A program made the translations under genes and the position numbers. From contig CAZAFN010000042.1 of the NCBI GenBank assembly GCA_964484795.1, positions 1-6,584 of the forward strand: DNA of 6,584 nt, written 5' to 3'. Positions 1-6,584 of this stretch are shown here, in pieces. Each line of letters begins with the position of its first letter. The first letter of the stretch is position 1. This stretch comes from CAZAFN01 sp964484795 (GTDB taxonomy: Bacteria; Pseudomonadota; Alphaproteobacteria; Methylaequorales; Methylaequoraceae). The notes below the pieces were generated by a model that made no database searches, was not told where the DNA came from, and worked only from the letters and a program-made list of their open reading frames with translations.

Positions 1-1
1 T

Positions 2-619
2 GGACCAGCTGAAGTTGAGAAAGTAGTTATAGAAGAAGAATTAAAAAAGATTGATGTAATAGTTCCAGATGAACAACTTAGCCTTGCAATCGGAAGAAGA
101 GGGCAAAATGTTAGATTGGCAAGCTCTTTAACGGGTTGGAGTATAGACATCTTAACAGCATCACAAGAATCAGATAGAAGAAGTGAAGAGTTTAAAACTT
201 TATCCCAGAAATTTATTAAAGATCTGGATGTTGATGAGGTTATAGCACACCTTTTGGTTACAGAAGGGTTCACAAGCATAGAGGAAGTTGCAATGGTTAC
301 TTATGAAGATTTAACTTCAGTTGAGGGTTTTGACGAAGGTTTGTCAAAGGAATTGATCAATAGAGCCAAGCAATGTTTAGAAAAAATTAAGAAAGAAAAT
401 CTGTTAATTCTTAAGAATGCAGGAGTAGAAGAATTTCTTTTATCACACGAAACTTTAACCTCGGAAGATTTAATAAAATTAAAAGATAATAATATTAAAA
501 CTAGGGACGGACTTGCCGATTTATCAAGTGAAGAATTGCTTGATTTTTTGCCTAATATCGACAAAGAGAAAGCTGATGAAATTATTATGGATTCAAGAAA
601 ACACTGGTTTAAAGACTGA
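2..619 (+). CDS. nusA: Transcription termination/antitermination factor NusA, C-terminal part (5' end cut by the window edge)
   Basis: NusA binds RNA polymerase and nascent RNA and modulates pausing, Rho-dependent and intrinsic termination, and antitermination. The reading frame is open from base 2, giving 205 residues of the C-terminal part; the N-terminal RNAP-binding domain, S1, KH1 and the start codon lie off the left edge. Residues 1-52 are the end of the KH domains, with the family signature VPDEQLSLAIGRRGQNVRLA; the KH loop G-R-R-G is at residues 31-34. A linker follows, then two helix-hairpin-helix acidic repeats at about 76-130 (DVDEVIAHLLVTEGF, SVEGFD) and 134-205, as in proteobacterial NusA. 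A TTG at 116 inside the KH domain could be mistaken for a start, but the upstream in-frame match shows it is internal. The TGA stop lies 5 bases before infB, so the two are probably co-transcribed and possibly translationally coupled. Confidence 0.97.
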   Translation, partial: GPAEVEKVVIEEELKKIDVIVPDEQLSLAIGRRGQNVRLASSLTGWSIDILTASQESDRRSEEFKTLSQKFIKDLDVDEVIAHLLVTEGFTSIEEVAMVTYEDLTSVEGFDEGLSKELINRAKQCLEKIKKENLLILKNAGVEEFLLSHETLTSEDLIKLKDNNIKTRDGLADLSSEELLDFLPNIDKEKADEIIMDSRKHWFKD

Positions 620-624
620 AATTT

Positions 625-2985
625 ATGGAAAAAAATGAGGACAAAAAAAGCAATTTAACTGGGAAACTTCAGCTTAAGAAGACTTTTAATGCAGGTCAAA
701 TAAAACAAAGTTTTTCTCACGGTAGAAGTCGTTCTGTTTCAGTTGAGGTAAAAAAAAGAAGAACATTAAGAAATTTCGAAAATTTAGAAGTCAACGAAGA
801 AGCCCCAAAAACTGAAAAATCAGAGGATCCAAAATTTTCTTCTGATGAAAATAGTGAAGGAAAACCTTCATCTGATGAGGAGTCTTTAGATTCAAGTAAT
901 TCGGAAAAAGATAACCCACAACGTTTAGGCAAAAAAAATGAAAATAATTTTAAAAAAAAATCATCTACAAAACCTGGGATAGAAACAGAATCAGATCAAG
1001 CTATAATTTCAAAAGAAATTGAAGATAAGAAAAAAACTCAAAAGTTTTCTAAGACACCTAAAAGTTTTGAAAATAGAAGACAAGGAAAACTTACAATTTC
1101 TCAAGCTTTGGATAGTGAGGAAAATGAAAAAGTAAGATCATTGGCGGCAATAAAGCGTGCGAGAGAAAAAGCAAAGCTTAGAAATTTTGACAAATTTGAA
1201 AATAAAGAACTTATAGAAAACAAGGAAAAGAAAAAGAAAGACATAATTATTCCTGATTTTATTCCTGTGAATGAATTATCATCTAGATTAGCCGAAAAAA
1301 CATCTGCCGTTATTAAAGTATTAATGAAATTGGGTGTGATGGCAACAATTAATCAGACTATAGATGGAGATACAGCAGAACTAGTGGTTATTGAACTTGG
1401 ACATACACCTAAAAGAGTGAGTGAATCAGATGTAGAGTTAGGCCTTAGTGGAAAAAAAGATAATGAGAAAGAAAAAAGTACTCGACCACCAGTTGTAACA
1501 GTTATGGGCCACGTTGATCACGGTAAAACATCAATATTGGACGCAATAAGAGAAAAAAAAGTTACATCCTCTGAAGTGGGAGGTATTACCCAACACATTG
1601 GTTCTTATATGGTTGAAACGAAGAATAAGAACAAAATAACATTCATTGATACGCCTGGACATGCAGCCTTTAGTCAGATGCGAGCAAGAGGTTCCAATAT
1701 CACAGATATAATTGTTTTAGTTGTAGCTGCCGATGATAGCGTTAATGAACAAACGGTTGAAGCAATAAGTCATGCAAAAGTTTCAGGGTGTCCAATTGTT
1801 GTGGCAATTAATAAAATGGATTTACCTGCAGCAAATGCAGAAAAGGTTGAATCTGATTTAATGAAACATGAGATTATTAGCGAAAAAATGGGCGGTGAAA
1901 ATGTTCTTGTCAAGGTTTCTGCAAAGACAAAGGAGGGTCTTGATGATCTACTAGATGCAATTCTTTTACAGGCTGAGATATTAGAGTTGAAAGCGAATCA
2001 AAACAGAAGTGCAGAAGGCACAGTAATAGAATCTAAGATTGAAAAAGGAAAAGGAACAGTAGTTTCAGTTTTAATTCAGAATGGATGTTTGAATGTTGGT
2101 GATATTGTTATTGTTGGAAAAGAATGGGGAAAGGTTAGAGCTCTGTATAATGACGAAGGGCAAAGGTTAGAAAAGGCTTTTCCAAGTTTCCCAGTTGAAC
2201 TTCTTGGTCTGTCGGGTGCCCCAGAATCTGGGGATAAGTTGGTAGTAGTTGATAACGAGTCAAGAGCAAGAGAAGTGACGCTCTATCGGTCTAGAATGAA
2301 AAGGGTTGAAGAAAATGCCTCATTAAAAAGGACATCTATTGATCAAATGATTAAAAGTGCATCTGAAAACAACAGGATTGAAATTTTCATAATTGTTAAG
2401 GCTGATGTTCATGGATCGAAAGAAGCCATCGAACAGAGTTTAAAAAAAATGAATTCTGACTTAGTGATGATTAAGATTATTCATACTGGTGTTGGCGAAA
2501 TTAATGAGTCGGATGTTACTCTGGCCATTGCTTCGAATGCGATTATTTTTGGATTTAATGTTAGAGCAAATGTTCAGGCAAAAAGTTTGTCAAAACGAGA
2601 GAACATCAAGATAAAGTACTTTTCAATTATTTATGAGGTCATTGATGATGCAAAAAAAATCATTGAAGGTCTCATTGAAGATGAAGATAAGGAAAAATTA
2701 ATTGGTCAGGCAGAAGTAAGAAAAATTTTTGAAATTTCCGATTCCAATAAAGTTGCCGGTTGTTATGTTGAAAGTGGGAAGATTCTGCAAAAATCCTTGG
2801 TAAAAGTAATCAGAGAGGAAAAGATTGTTTTTGAGGGTGAAGTACAAAGTTTAAAAAGAGAGAAAAATCAAGTGAAGGAAGTTTTAGCTGGTTTGGAATG
2901 TGGTGTAACTTTGACTAAATATAATGATTTTTTTGAAAATGATAAATTGGAGTTTTATATAAAAGAAAACAATGAAAAAAAATAA
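625..2985 (+). CDS. infB: Translation initiation factor IF-2
   Basis: IF-2 is the GTPase that brings initiator fMet-tRNA to the 30S subunit and promotes 50S joining. The protein has 786 residues. Residues 1-46 and 155-186 carry blocks typical of alphaproteobacterial IF-2 (KLTISQAL at 155-162, SLAAIKRAREK from 172), separated by a low-complexity Ser/Glu/Lys linker. The IF2_N domain is at about 206-272. The G domain follows with G1 GHVDHGKT (295-302), G2 GGITQHIG (319-326), G3 DTPGH (342-346, including the catalytic His346), G4 NKMD (396-399) and G5 SAK (432-434). Then come the beta-barrel domain II, domain III (VKADVHGSKEAIEQ, GVGEINESDV at 622-631) and the fMet-tRNA-binding C2 domain (about 690-780). 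All GTPase motifs are intact. The ATG at 625 is the first in-frame start after the nusA stop and gives the conserved N-terminus; no Shine-Dalgarno sequence is visible. The linker contains A8 and A9 runs. The 3' end overlaps rbfA. Confidence 0.99.
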   Translation: MEKNEDKKSNLTGKLQLKKTFNAGQIKQSFSHGRSRSVSVEVKKRRTLRNFENLEVNEEAPKTEKSEDPKFSSDENSEGKPSSDEESLDSSNSEKDNPQRLGKKNENNFKKKSSTKPGIETESDQAIISKEIEDKKKTQKFSKTPKSFENRRQGKLTISQALDSEENEKVRSLAAIKRAREKAKLRNFDKFENKELIENKEKKKKDIIIPDFIPVNELSSRLAEKTSAVIKVLMKLGVMATINQTIDGDTAELVVIELGHTPKRVSESDVELGLSGKKDNEKEKSTRPPVVTVMGHVDHGKTSILDAIREKKVTSSEVGGITQHIGSYMVETKNKNKITFIDTPGHAAFSQMRARGSNITDIIVLVVAADDSVNEQTVEAISHAKVSGCPIVVAINKMDLPAANAEKVESDLMKHEIISEKMGGENVLVKVSAKTKEGLDDLLDAILLQAEILELKANQNRSAEGTVIESKIEKGKGTVVSVLIQNGCLNVGDIVIVGKEWGKVRALYNDEGQRLEKAFPSFPVELLGLSGAPESGDKLVVVDNESRAREVTLYRSRMKRVEENASLKRTSIDQMIKSASENNRIEIFIIVKADVHGSKEAIEQSLKKMNSDLVMIKIIHTGVGEINESDVTLAIASNAIIFGFNVRANVQAKSLSKRENIKIKYFSIIYEVIDDAKKIIEGLIEDEDKEKLIGQAEVRKIFEISDSNKVAGCYVESGKILQKSLVKVIREEKIVFEGEVQSLKREKNQVKEVLAGLECGVTLTKYNDFFENDKLEFYIKENNEKK

Positions 2986-3367
2986 TAGTATAGAGCTAAT
3001 AAAGACAGAAAAAAAAAACTCAAGAATCCTAAAGGTCTCGGAACTGATAAAAAGAACCCTTGCTGAGATATTTTTATCTAAAAGTTTTACGGATGATAGG
3101 GGTCAAAATTTTATGATTTTTATTTCTGAGGTTTTGCTTTCAGCTGACGCAAAGTTAGCTACGGTTTTTATTACTAATTTTTCTGCTAATGTTGAAATCG
3201 ACCAAAAAGTTGTTTTAGATTCATTAGAAAAGGATTTAGGAAAAATAAAAAGGGAATTTTCAAGTAAAATTGATCTTCGTTACACACCTAAATTAAGGTT
3301 TAAAATTGATGTTTTGAGTCAAGAATCTTCAAAGGTAGATGAGATATTTAAGACGATATCTAAATAA
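2972..3367 (+). CDS. rbfA: 30S ribosome-binding factor RbfA
   Basis: RbfA is a small KH-fold assembly factor that binds the 30S subunit near the 16S rRNA 5' region (helix 1) and is needed for late 30S maturation and cold adaptation. The 131-residue length is normal. Matches to the family are the N-terminal SRILKVSELIKRTLAEIF helix (about 17-34), the central strand EVLLSADAKLATVFIT (about 53-68), and the late RYTPKLRFKIDVL block (about 103-115) followed by a terminal helix. The ATG at 2972 lies inside infB and overlaps its end by 14 bases in another frame. No other ATG, GTG or TTG precedes the conserved helix in this frame, so the start is well supported. No Shine-Dalgarno sequence is visible at normal spacing, so translation may be coupled to infB termination. 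An A10 run falls in the Lys-rich N-terminus, just before the conserved domain. Confidence 0.95.
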   Translation: MKKNNSIELIKTEKKNSRILKVSELIKRTLAEIFLSKSFTDDRGQNFMIFISEVLLSADAKLATVFITNFSANVEIDQKVVLDSLEKDLGKIKREFSSKIDLRYTPKLRFKIDVLSQESSKVDEIFKTISK

Positions 3368-3379
3368 AACTCAACAAAA

Positions 3380-4294
3380 ATGGTTTGCAAGAAAAATGTT
3401 AATGGGTGGATTTTTTTAGATAAACCTATTGGTATGTCCTCAAATTTTGCTCTCCAAAAAATAAGAAAAATTTTTAATTTTTGTAAAGCTGGGTATCTTG
3501 GAACTCTCGATCCTCTAGCCTCCGGTTTCTTGCCAATTGCTCTCGGCAGTGCAACTAAAACCATTCGTTTTTTAGAGAGAAAAAAAAAAGAATATATCTT
3601 TACAATTCAATGGGGGATGAAAACTACCACAGGAGATTGTGAAGGGTTTATTGAAAAAAAAAATAATAAAATGCCCAATTCAAATGATATAAAGAAGAAG
3701 CTTCACAATTTCATTGGTGAAGTAAACCAAATACCACCAAATTTTTCTTCAATTAAGGTTAACGGCGTTAGAGCATACCAATTGGCTAGGAAAAAAAATA
3801 ATTTTAAATTGAAGCCTAGAAGTGTAAATATCATGCAATTTAGATTAAAAAAAATGATTTCTAATGACAAAACTCTCTTTTATGTTGAATGTGGTTCAGG
3901 AACCTATGTTAGGAGTTTGGCTGAATCTTTAGCTGAGTCATTAGGGACTTTTGGAACAATTTTGTCCTTGCGAAGAATTGGTTTTAGTGATTGCAATAAA
4001 AAACTTATTTCGCTAGATTATTTGTTGAGTTTAGTGCATAGTGATGAACTCATTAATCTGGTAAAACCAGTAGAATTTATTTTTAATGGAGCAAAAGAGA
4101 TTATTTTAAATAAGGACCAAGTCGATAAGATTATAGTTGGCAAACCAATACAAATGGACGGTGATTTTTTCCCAAACGAAAATAAAAATTCAAACGACCT
4201 AGTTTTTGCAAAATATGCTGATCAAGTGGTTGCGTATGGTTTTTTTTTGAAGAAAAATTTTTATCCAAAAAGGCTATTGAGAGCATTTAATTAA
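3380..4294 (+). CDS. truB: tRNA pseudouridine(55) synthase TruB
   Basis: TruB isomerises U55 in the T-loop of tRNAs to pseudouridine and also acts as a tRNA-folding chaperone. The protein has 304 residues. Motif I KPIGMSS is at 15-21, motif II GTLDPLASG at 41-49 with catalytic Asp44 (E. coli Asp48), Tyr72 (E. coli Tyr76) in the KKKEY block, QIPPNFSSIKVNG at 117-129, and GTYVR at 174-178 with Arg178 (E. coli Arg181). The C-terminal 80 or so residues match the PUA-like tail of alphaproteobacterial TruB, ending in FYPKRLLRAF. The residue five before the catalytic Asp is Tyr39, where most TruB proteins have His (E. coli His43); the next residue is Leu rather than the usual small residue. The rest of the active site looks intact, so I expect a working enzyme. 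The start is the first ATG, 12 bases after rbfA, without a visible Shine-Dalgarno sequence. Two A10 runs and one T9 run are read through in frame. Confidence 0.97.
   Translation: MVCKKNVNGWIFLDKPIGMSSNFALQKIRKIFNFCKAGYLGTLDPLASGFLPIALGSATKTIRFLERKKKEYIFTIQWGMKTTTGDCEGFIEKKNNKMPNSNDIKKKLHNFIGEVNQIPPNFSSIKVNGVRAYQLARKKNNFKLKPRSVNIMQFRLKKMISNDKTLFYVECGSGTYVRSLAESLAESLGTFGTILSLRRIGFSDCNKKLISLDYLLSLVHSDELINLVKPVEFIFNGAKEIILNKDQVDKIIVGKPIQMDGDFFPNENKNSNDLVFAKYADQVVAYGFFLKKNFYPKRLLRAFN
3580..3589 (+). repeat. A10 homopolymer in truB
   Basis: Ten consecutive A, encoding the Lys68-70 run of TruB before the conserved Tyr72. The frame is intact as read. Runs this long are prone to polymerase slippage and to sequencing length errors. 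Confidence 0.85.
3654..3663 (+). repeat. Second A10 homopolymer in truB
   Basis: Ten consecutive A, 64 bases after the end of the first A10 run, in the variable Lys/Asn-rich loop of TruB that precedes the conserved QIPP block. The frame is intact on both sides. Confidence 0.85.
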
Positions 4295-4299
4295 TTTGA

Positions 4300-4304
4300 A
4301 AGGA
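4300..4304 (+). promoter_or_regulatory. Possible ribosome binding site of rpsO
   Basis: AAGGA lies in the 23-base truB-rpsO gap, 13 bases before the rpsO ATG, which is longer than the usual spacing. A weaker GAG at 4308-4310 sits at a more standard distance. Either could serve. Confidence 0.45.
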
Positions 4305-4317
4305 CTAGAGTAAAATT

Positions 4318-4584
4318 ATGGTTGTAAAATCAGAAAAAGAAAACTTAGATAAGAAAAATTTGAAAAAAAAAGAGAATGTAGGTTCTAGTGAATATCAAAT
4401 TACTTTGTTCACCAATAGAATTAAGAATTTAACAGAACATCTAAAGGCCAACAAAAAAGATCATAATACTCGAAGAGGATTGATGAAGCTCGTAGGTAGA
4501 AGAAAGAAACTTTTGAATTACGTAAAGCGAAAAAGTAATAATGAATACGAGTCACTCATAAAGTCTCTTGGTCTCAGGCGTTAG
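4318..4584 (+). CDS. rpsO: 30S ribosomal protein S15 (uS15)
   Basis: S15 is a primary binding protein of the central domain of 16S rRNA (helices 20-22) and contributes to a bridge with the 50S subunit. The 88-residue length matches the usual 88-89. The signature regions are GSSEYQITLFTNRI (22-35, usually GS[PT]EVQ), the NLTEHLKANKKDHNTRRGL core (37-55) and the terminal LGLRR. Of the rRNA-contacting residues in the loop, His41 and Asp48 are kept, position 45 is Asn rather than His, and position 51 is Thr rather than Ser, a mild change. The N-terminal 20 residues are Lys-rich, as expected. The E. coli gene is autoregulated through a leader pseudoknot; here only 23 bases separate it from truB, so any such element would have to reach back into truB, and I see none. 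It is followed after 20 bases by pnp, the classic gene order. Confidence 0.98.
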   Translation: MVVKSEKENLDKKNLKKKENVGSSEYQITLFTNRIKNLTEHLKANKKDHNTRRGLMKLVGRRKKLLNYVKRKSNNEYESLIKSLGLRR

Positions 4585-4594
4585 GCTTAAAAAC

Positions 4595-4600
4595 AGGAGA
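4595..4600 (+). promoter_or_regulatory. Ribosome binding site of pnp
   Basis: AGGAGA ends four bases before the pnp ATG at 4605. It is the clearest Shine-Dalgarno sequence in the window and fixes the pnp start. It fills a good part of the 20-base rpsO-pnp spacer. Confidence 0.85.
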
Positions 4601-4604
4601 AAAA

Positions 4605-6584
4605 ATGTTTAATATTGCAAATGTGTCGTTGGATTGGAAAGGACTCAATCTAAAGTTAGAAACTGGTTTAGTTTCCAGACAGGCAGATGGGGCTGTTCTG
4701 GCAACATTGGGAGGAACCTCTGTTTTGTGTACAGTATGTGCCTCAAGAGAAGCTGATCCAAATATAGATTTTTTCCCTCTGTCTGTTCACTATATTGAAA
4801 AATCTTATTCTGCAGGTAAAATCCCTGGAGGGTTTTTCAAAAGAGAGGGACGACCGTCAGAAGTTGAAATTCTTAGCTCGAGATTAATTGATAGACCACT
4901 GAGACCATTATTTCATAAAGATTTTAAAAATGAAACGCAGGTTGTTTGCACAGTCATTAATTATGATGGTGAAAATGATCCGGCAATTTGTGCAATGATA
5001 GGAGCTTCTGCCGCAGTGACAATAGCAGGATTACCCTTTCTTGGACCTATAGCTTGTGCAAGAGTAGGCTATACGAGTGGTGATTATATTTTAAATCCTA
5101 CTACTGACGAAATAAAAGAAAGTGAACTTGATTTAGTTGTTGCTGGAACGCGAGATGGAGTTCTTATGGTAGAGTCGGAGGCCAAAGAGTTGCCAGAAGA
5201 CATTATACTTGGAGCAGTACAATTTGGATTTCGAGAGTTTCAACCCGTTATTGAAAAAATAATTGAACTTGCTGAAAAGTCAGCTAAAGAATCATGGAAA
5301 ATAGTTAAACCTGATGCCCCAAAATGTCTTGCAAAAATTGAAAATTTGGCAAAAAAAGAATTGGCCTCCTTATATAAGATTAAGGAAAAGAAATTAAGAA
5401 ATGAATCATTAACTGAAACGCGCAATAAAATTTTAGAACAGTTCAATGACAGCGATGCAGATGTAAATGTGATTAATGACACAATGAAAGATGTGGAAAA
5501 GGATATTGTGAGATCATCAATAATTAAAACAGGAAAAAGAATTGACGGCAGAGACCTCAACACTGTCAGGGAAATTAATGTAAGAACAGATTTTTTAGAG
5601 AATGTTCATGGAAGTGCTCTGTTTACCAGAGGAGAAACACAAGCATTGGTAACAACTACTCTCGGTGGTAGTGCAGATGAGCAGAGGAAAGATACACTTG
5701 ATGGTGACGTAACAGAAAAATTTTTGTTACATTATAATTTCCCACCTTTTTCTGTTAACGAGGTGGGTAGGATTGGTGCCACTGGCAGAAGGGAAATAGG
5801 TCATGGAAAATTGGCTTGGAGAGCAATTAATCCAATTTTGAAAGAGGTTGAGGGTTTCCCATATACGATTAGAGTGGTTTCTGAAATTACTGAATCAAAC
5901 GGCTCTTCATCAATGGCTTCAGTTTGCGGGGCGTCATTATCTTTGATGGATGCTGGCGTACCTATTATTAAACCTGTAGCAGGTGTTGCTATGGGCCTGA
6001 TTAAGGAAGAGAATAAATTTGTTGTTCTCACTGACATTCTTGGTGATGAGGATCACCTTGGTGATATGGATTTTAAGGTTGCAGGAACAAAGTCTGGAAT
6101 AACTGCTCTTCAAATGGACATTAAAGTTAATGGAATTACAGAGGAAATAATGAAAGATGCCCTTTCAAAGGCATTAAAAGCTAGATTACATATTTTGACT
6201 GAGATGAATAAAGTTGTTGATAAGCCTCGATTGAAGACAAAACCCAATGCACCAACAATATCACAAATGAAGATTGATAAATCAAAAATTAGAGAGGTTA
6301 TAGGATCAGGAGGAAAAATTATTAAAGATATTTGTGAAAAATCGGGTGCCAAGGTAGAGATTGATGATGATGGAAAAATAACAATTTTTTCTTCTAAATC
6401 ATCTGAAGGTGAAATTGCTCTGAAAATGATAAATGATATAACAGCTGAACCTGAAATAGGAAAGATTTATGATGGCAAGGTTGTTAAAACAACTGATTTT
6501 GGAGCTTTTGTAAATTTTATGGGTAGTAGAGATGGGCTTGTCCATATAAGTCAGTTGAAAAATGAAAGAGTAGAAAAAACAACT
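4605..6584 (+). CDS. pnp: Polyribonucleotide nucleotidyltransferase (PNPase), 3' end cut by the window edge
   Basis: PNPase degrades RNA 3' to 5' by phosphorolysis, releasing nucleoside diphosphates, and can add tails in reverse; it is a trimer and often part of the degradosome. The frame is open from the ATG at 4605 to the last base: 660 residues of an expected 690-710. The first RNase PH domain (about 1-140) holds the RNA-binding FFKR motif at 77-80 (E. coli FFRR) and GRPSEVEILSSRLIDRPLRPLF. An all-alpha domain (about 240-310) follows. The second RNase PH domain has the phosphate-binding TESNGSSSMAS block (Ser434-436) and the metal/catalytic motif DILGDEDHLGDMDFK, with Asp483, Asp489 and Lys491 matching E. 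coli Asp486, Asp492 and Lys494. The KH domain has its GSGG loop at 567-570, and the S1 domain starts near 617 and is cut off. All catalytic residues visible are intact. The start is set by a strong Shine-Dalgarno sequence. With only 20 bases after rpsO, it is probably read from the same transcript. Confidence 0.98.
   Translation, partial: MFNIANVSLDWKGLNLKLETGLVSRQADGAVLATLGGTSVLCTVCASREADPNIDFFPLSVHYIEKSYSAGKIPGGFFKREGRPSEVEILSSRLIDRPLRPLFHKDFKNETQVVCTVINYDGENDPAICAMIGASAAVTIAGLPFLGPIACARVGYTSGDYILNPTTDEIKESELDLVVAGTRDGVLMVESEAKELPEDIILGAVQFGFREFQPVIEKIIELAEKSAKESWKIVKPDAPKCLAKIENLAKKELASLYKIKEKKLRNESLTETRNKILEQFNDSDADVNVINDTMKDVEKDIVRSSIIKTGKRIDGRDLNTVREINVRTDFLENVHGSALFTRGETQALVTTTLGGSADEQRKDTLDGDVTEKFLLHYNFPPFSVNEVGRIGATGRREIGHGKLAWRAINPILKEVEGFPYTIRVVSEITESNGSSSMASVCGASLSLMDAGVPIIKPVAGVAMGLIKEENKFVVLTDILGDEDHLGDMDFKVAGTKSGITALQMDIKVNGITEEIMKDALSKALKARLHILTEMNKVVDKPRLKTKPNAPTISQMKIDKSKIREVIGSGGKIIKDICEKSGAKVEIDDDGKITIFSSKSSEGEIALKMINDITAEPEIGKIYDGKVVKTTDFGAFVNFMGSRDGLVHISQLKNERVEKTT

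Noticed and set aside
301..564. Minus-strand open frame within the nusA C-terminal repeats
   Set aside because: It is antisense to clear NusA helix-hairpin-helix sequence, with no ribosome binding site or recognisable protein.
717..932. Minus-strand open frame in the infB N-terminal linker
   Set aside because: It mirrors the low-complexity Ser/Glu/Lys linker of IF-2; its Ser/Phe-rich product is what that bias would produce.
3319..3564. Minus-strand open frame across the rbfA-truB junction
   Set aside because: It covers conserved parts of both real genes on the other strand and has no independent support.
3917..3949. Tandem LAES-LAES repeat in TruB after the GTYVR motif
   Set aside because: The spacing between GTYVR and the later LRRIGF block is normal for TruB, so it is not an insertion; the similarity is chance within a helix.
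4240..4275. T9 run followed by AAAAATTTTT near the truB end, considered as an intrinsic terminator
   Set aside because: It is within the truB coding sequence, has no GC-rich stem, and the A/T pairing would be weak. rpsO follows directly in the same operon.
5240..6352. Open frames on the minus strand at 5240-5563, 5801-6037 and 6110-6352
   Set aside because: All three lie inside pnp, whose plus-strand reading matches PNPase throughout. The minus-strand products match no family I know.

Overview
This window is a compact, single-strand stretch of the conserved bacterial transcription/translation operon, in the order nusA (3' part), infB, rbfA, truB, rpsO, pnp (5' part). All six genes read on the + strand and together fill nearly the whole window. 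The longest non-coding gap is 23 bases, so there is no stretch over 300 bases without a gene. I see no tRNA, rRNA, mobile element, CRISPR array, riboswitch or convincing intrinsic terminator.

The organism is most likely an AT-rich alphaproteobacterium. The base composition is strongly AT-biased (by eye about one third G+C), with many Lys/Asn/Ile codons and A/T homopolymers up to 10 bases. The N-terminus of IF-2 carries blocks I recognise from alphaproteobacterial IF-2: a Q-S-F-S-H-G-R-S block followed by a K-K-R-R run, then KLTISQAL and SLAAIKRAREK. The NusA C-terminus has the helix-hairpin-helix acidic repeats typical of Proteobacteria. The gene order fits free-living AT-rich marine lineages or host-associated Rickettsiales-like lineages; the sequence alone does not decide between them. 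The genetic code looks standard, with TGG for Trp and TGA, TAA and TAG used as stops.

Layout: nusA ends at 619. infB (625-2985) starts 5 bases later with no ylxR gene between them. rbfA (2972-3367) overlaps the end of infB by 14 bases. truB (3380-4294) follows after 12 bases, rpsO (4318-4584) after 23, and pnp (4605 to the right edge) after 20. Only pnp, and less clearly rpsO, has a recognisable Shine-Dalgarno sequence; infB, rbfA and truB appear to lack one.

The genes link transcript elongation (NusA), translation initiation (IF-2), 30S maturation (RbfA, S15), tRNA modification at U55 (TruB) and RNA turnover (PNPase). The promoter is presumably upstream of the window, near rimP/nusA. I found no previously undescribed system. 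The most interesting details are a Tyr in TruB where the RNA-binding His of motif II is expected, the absence of ylxR, and the very short rpsO-pnp spacer, which leaves no room for an E. coli-type pnp promoter and RNase III leader.
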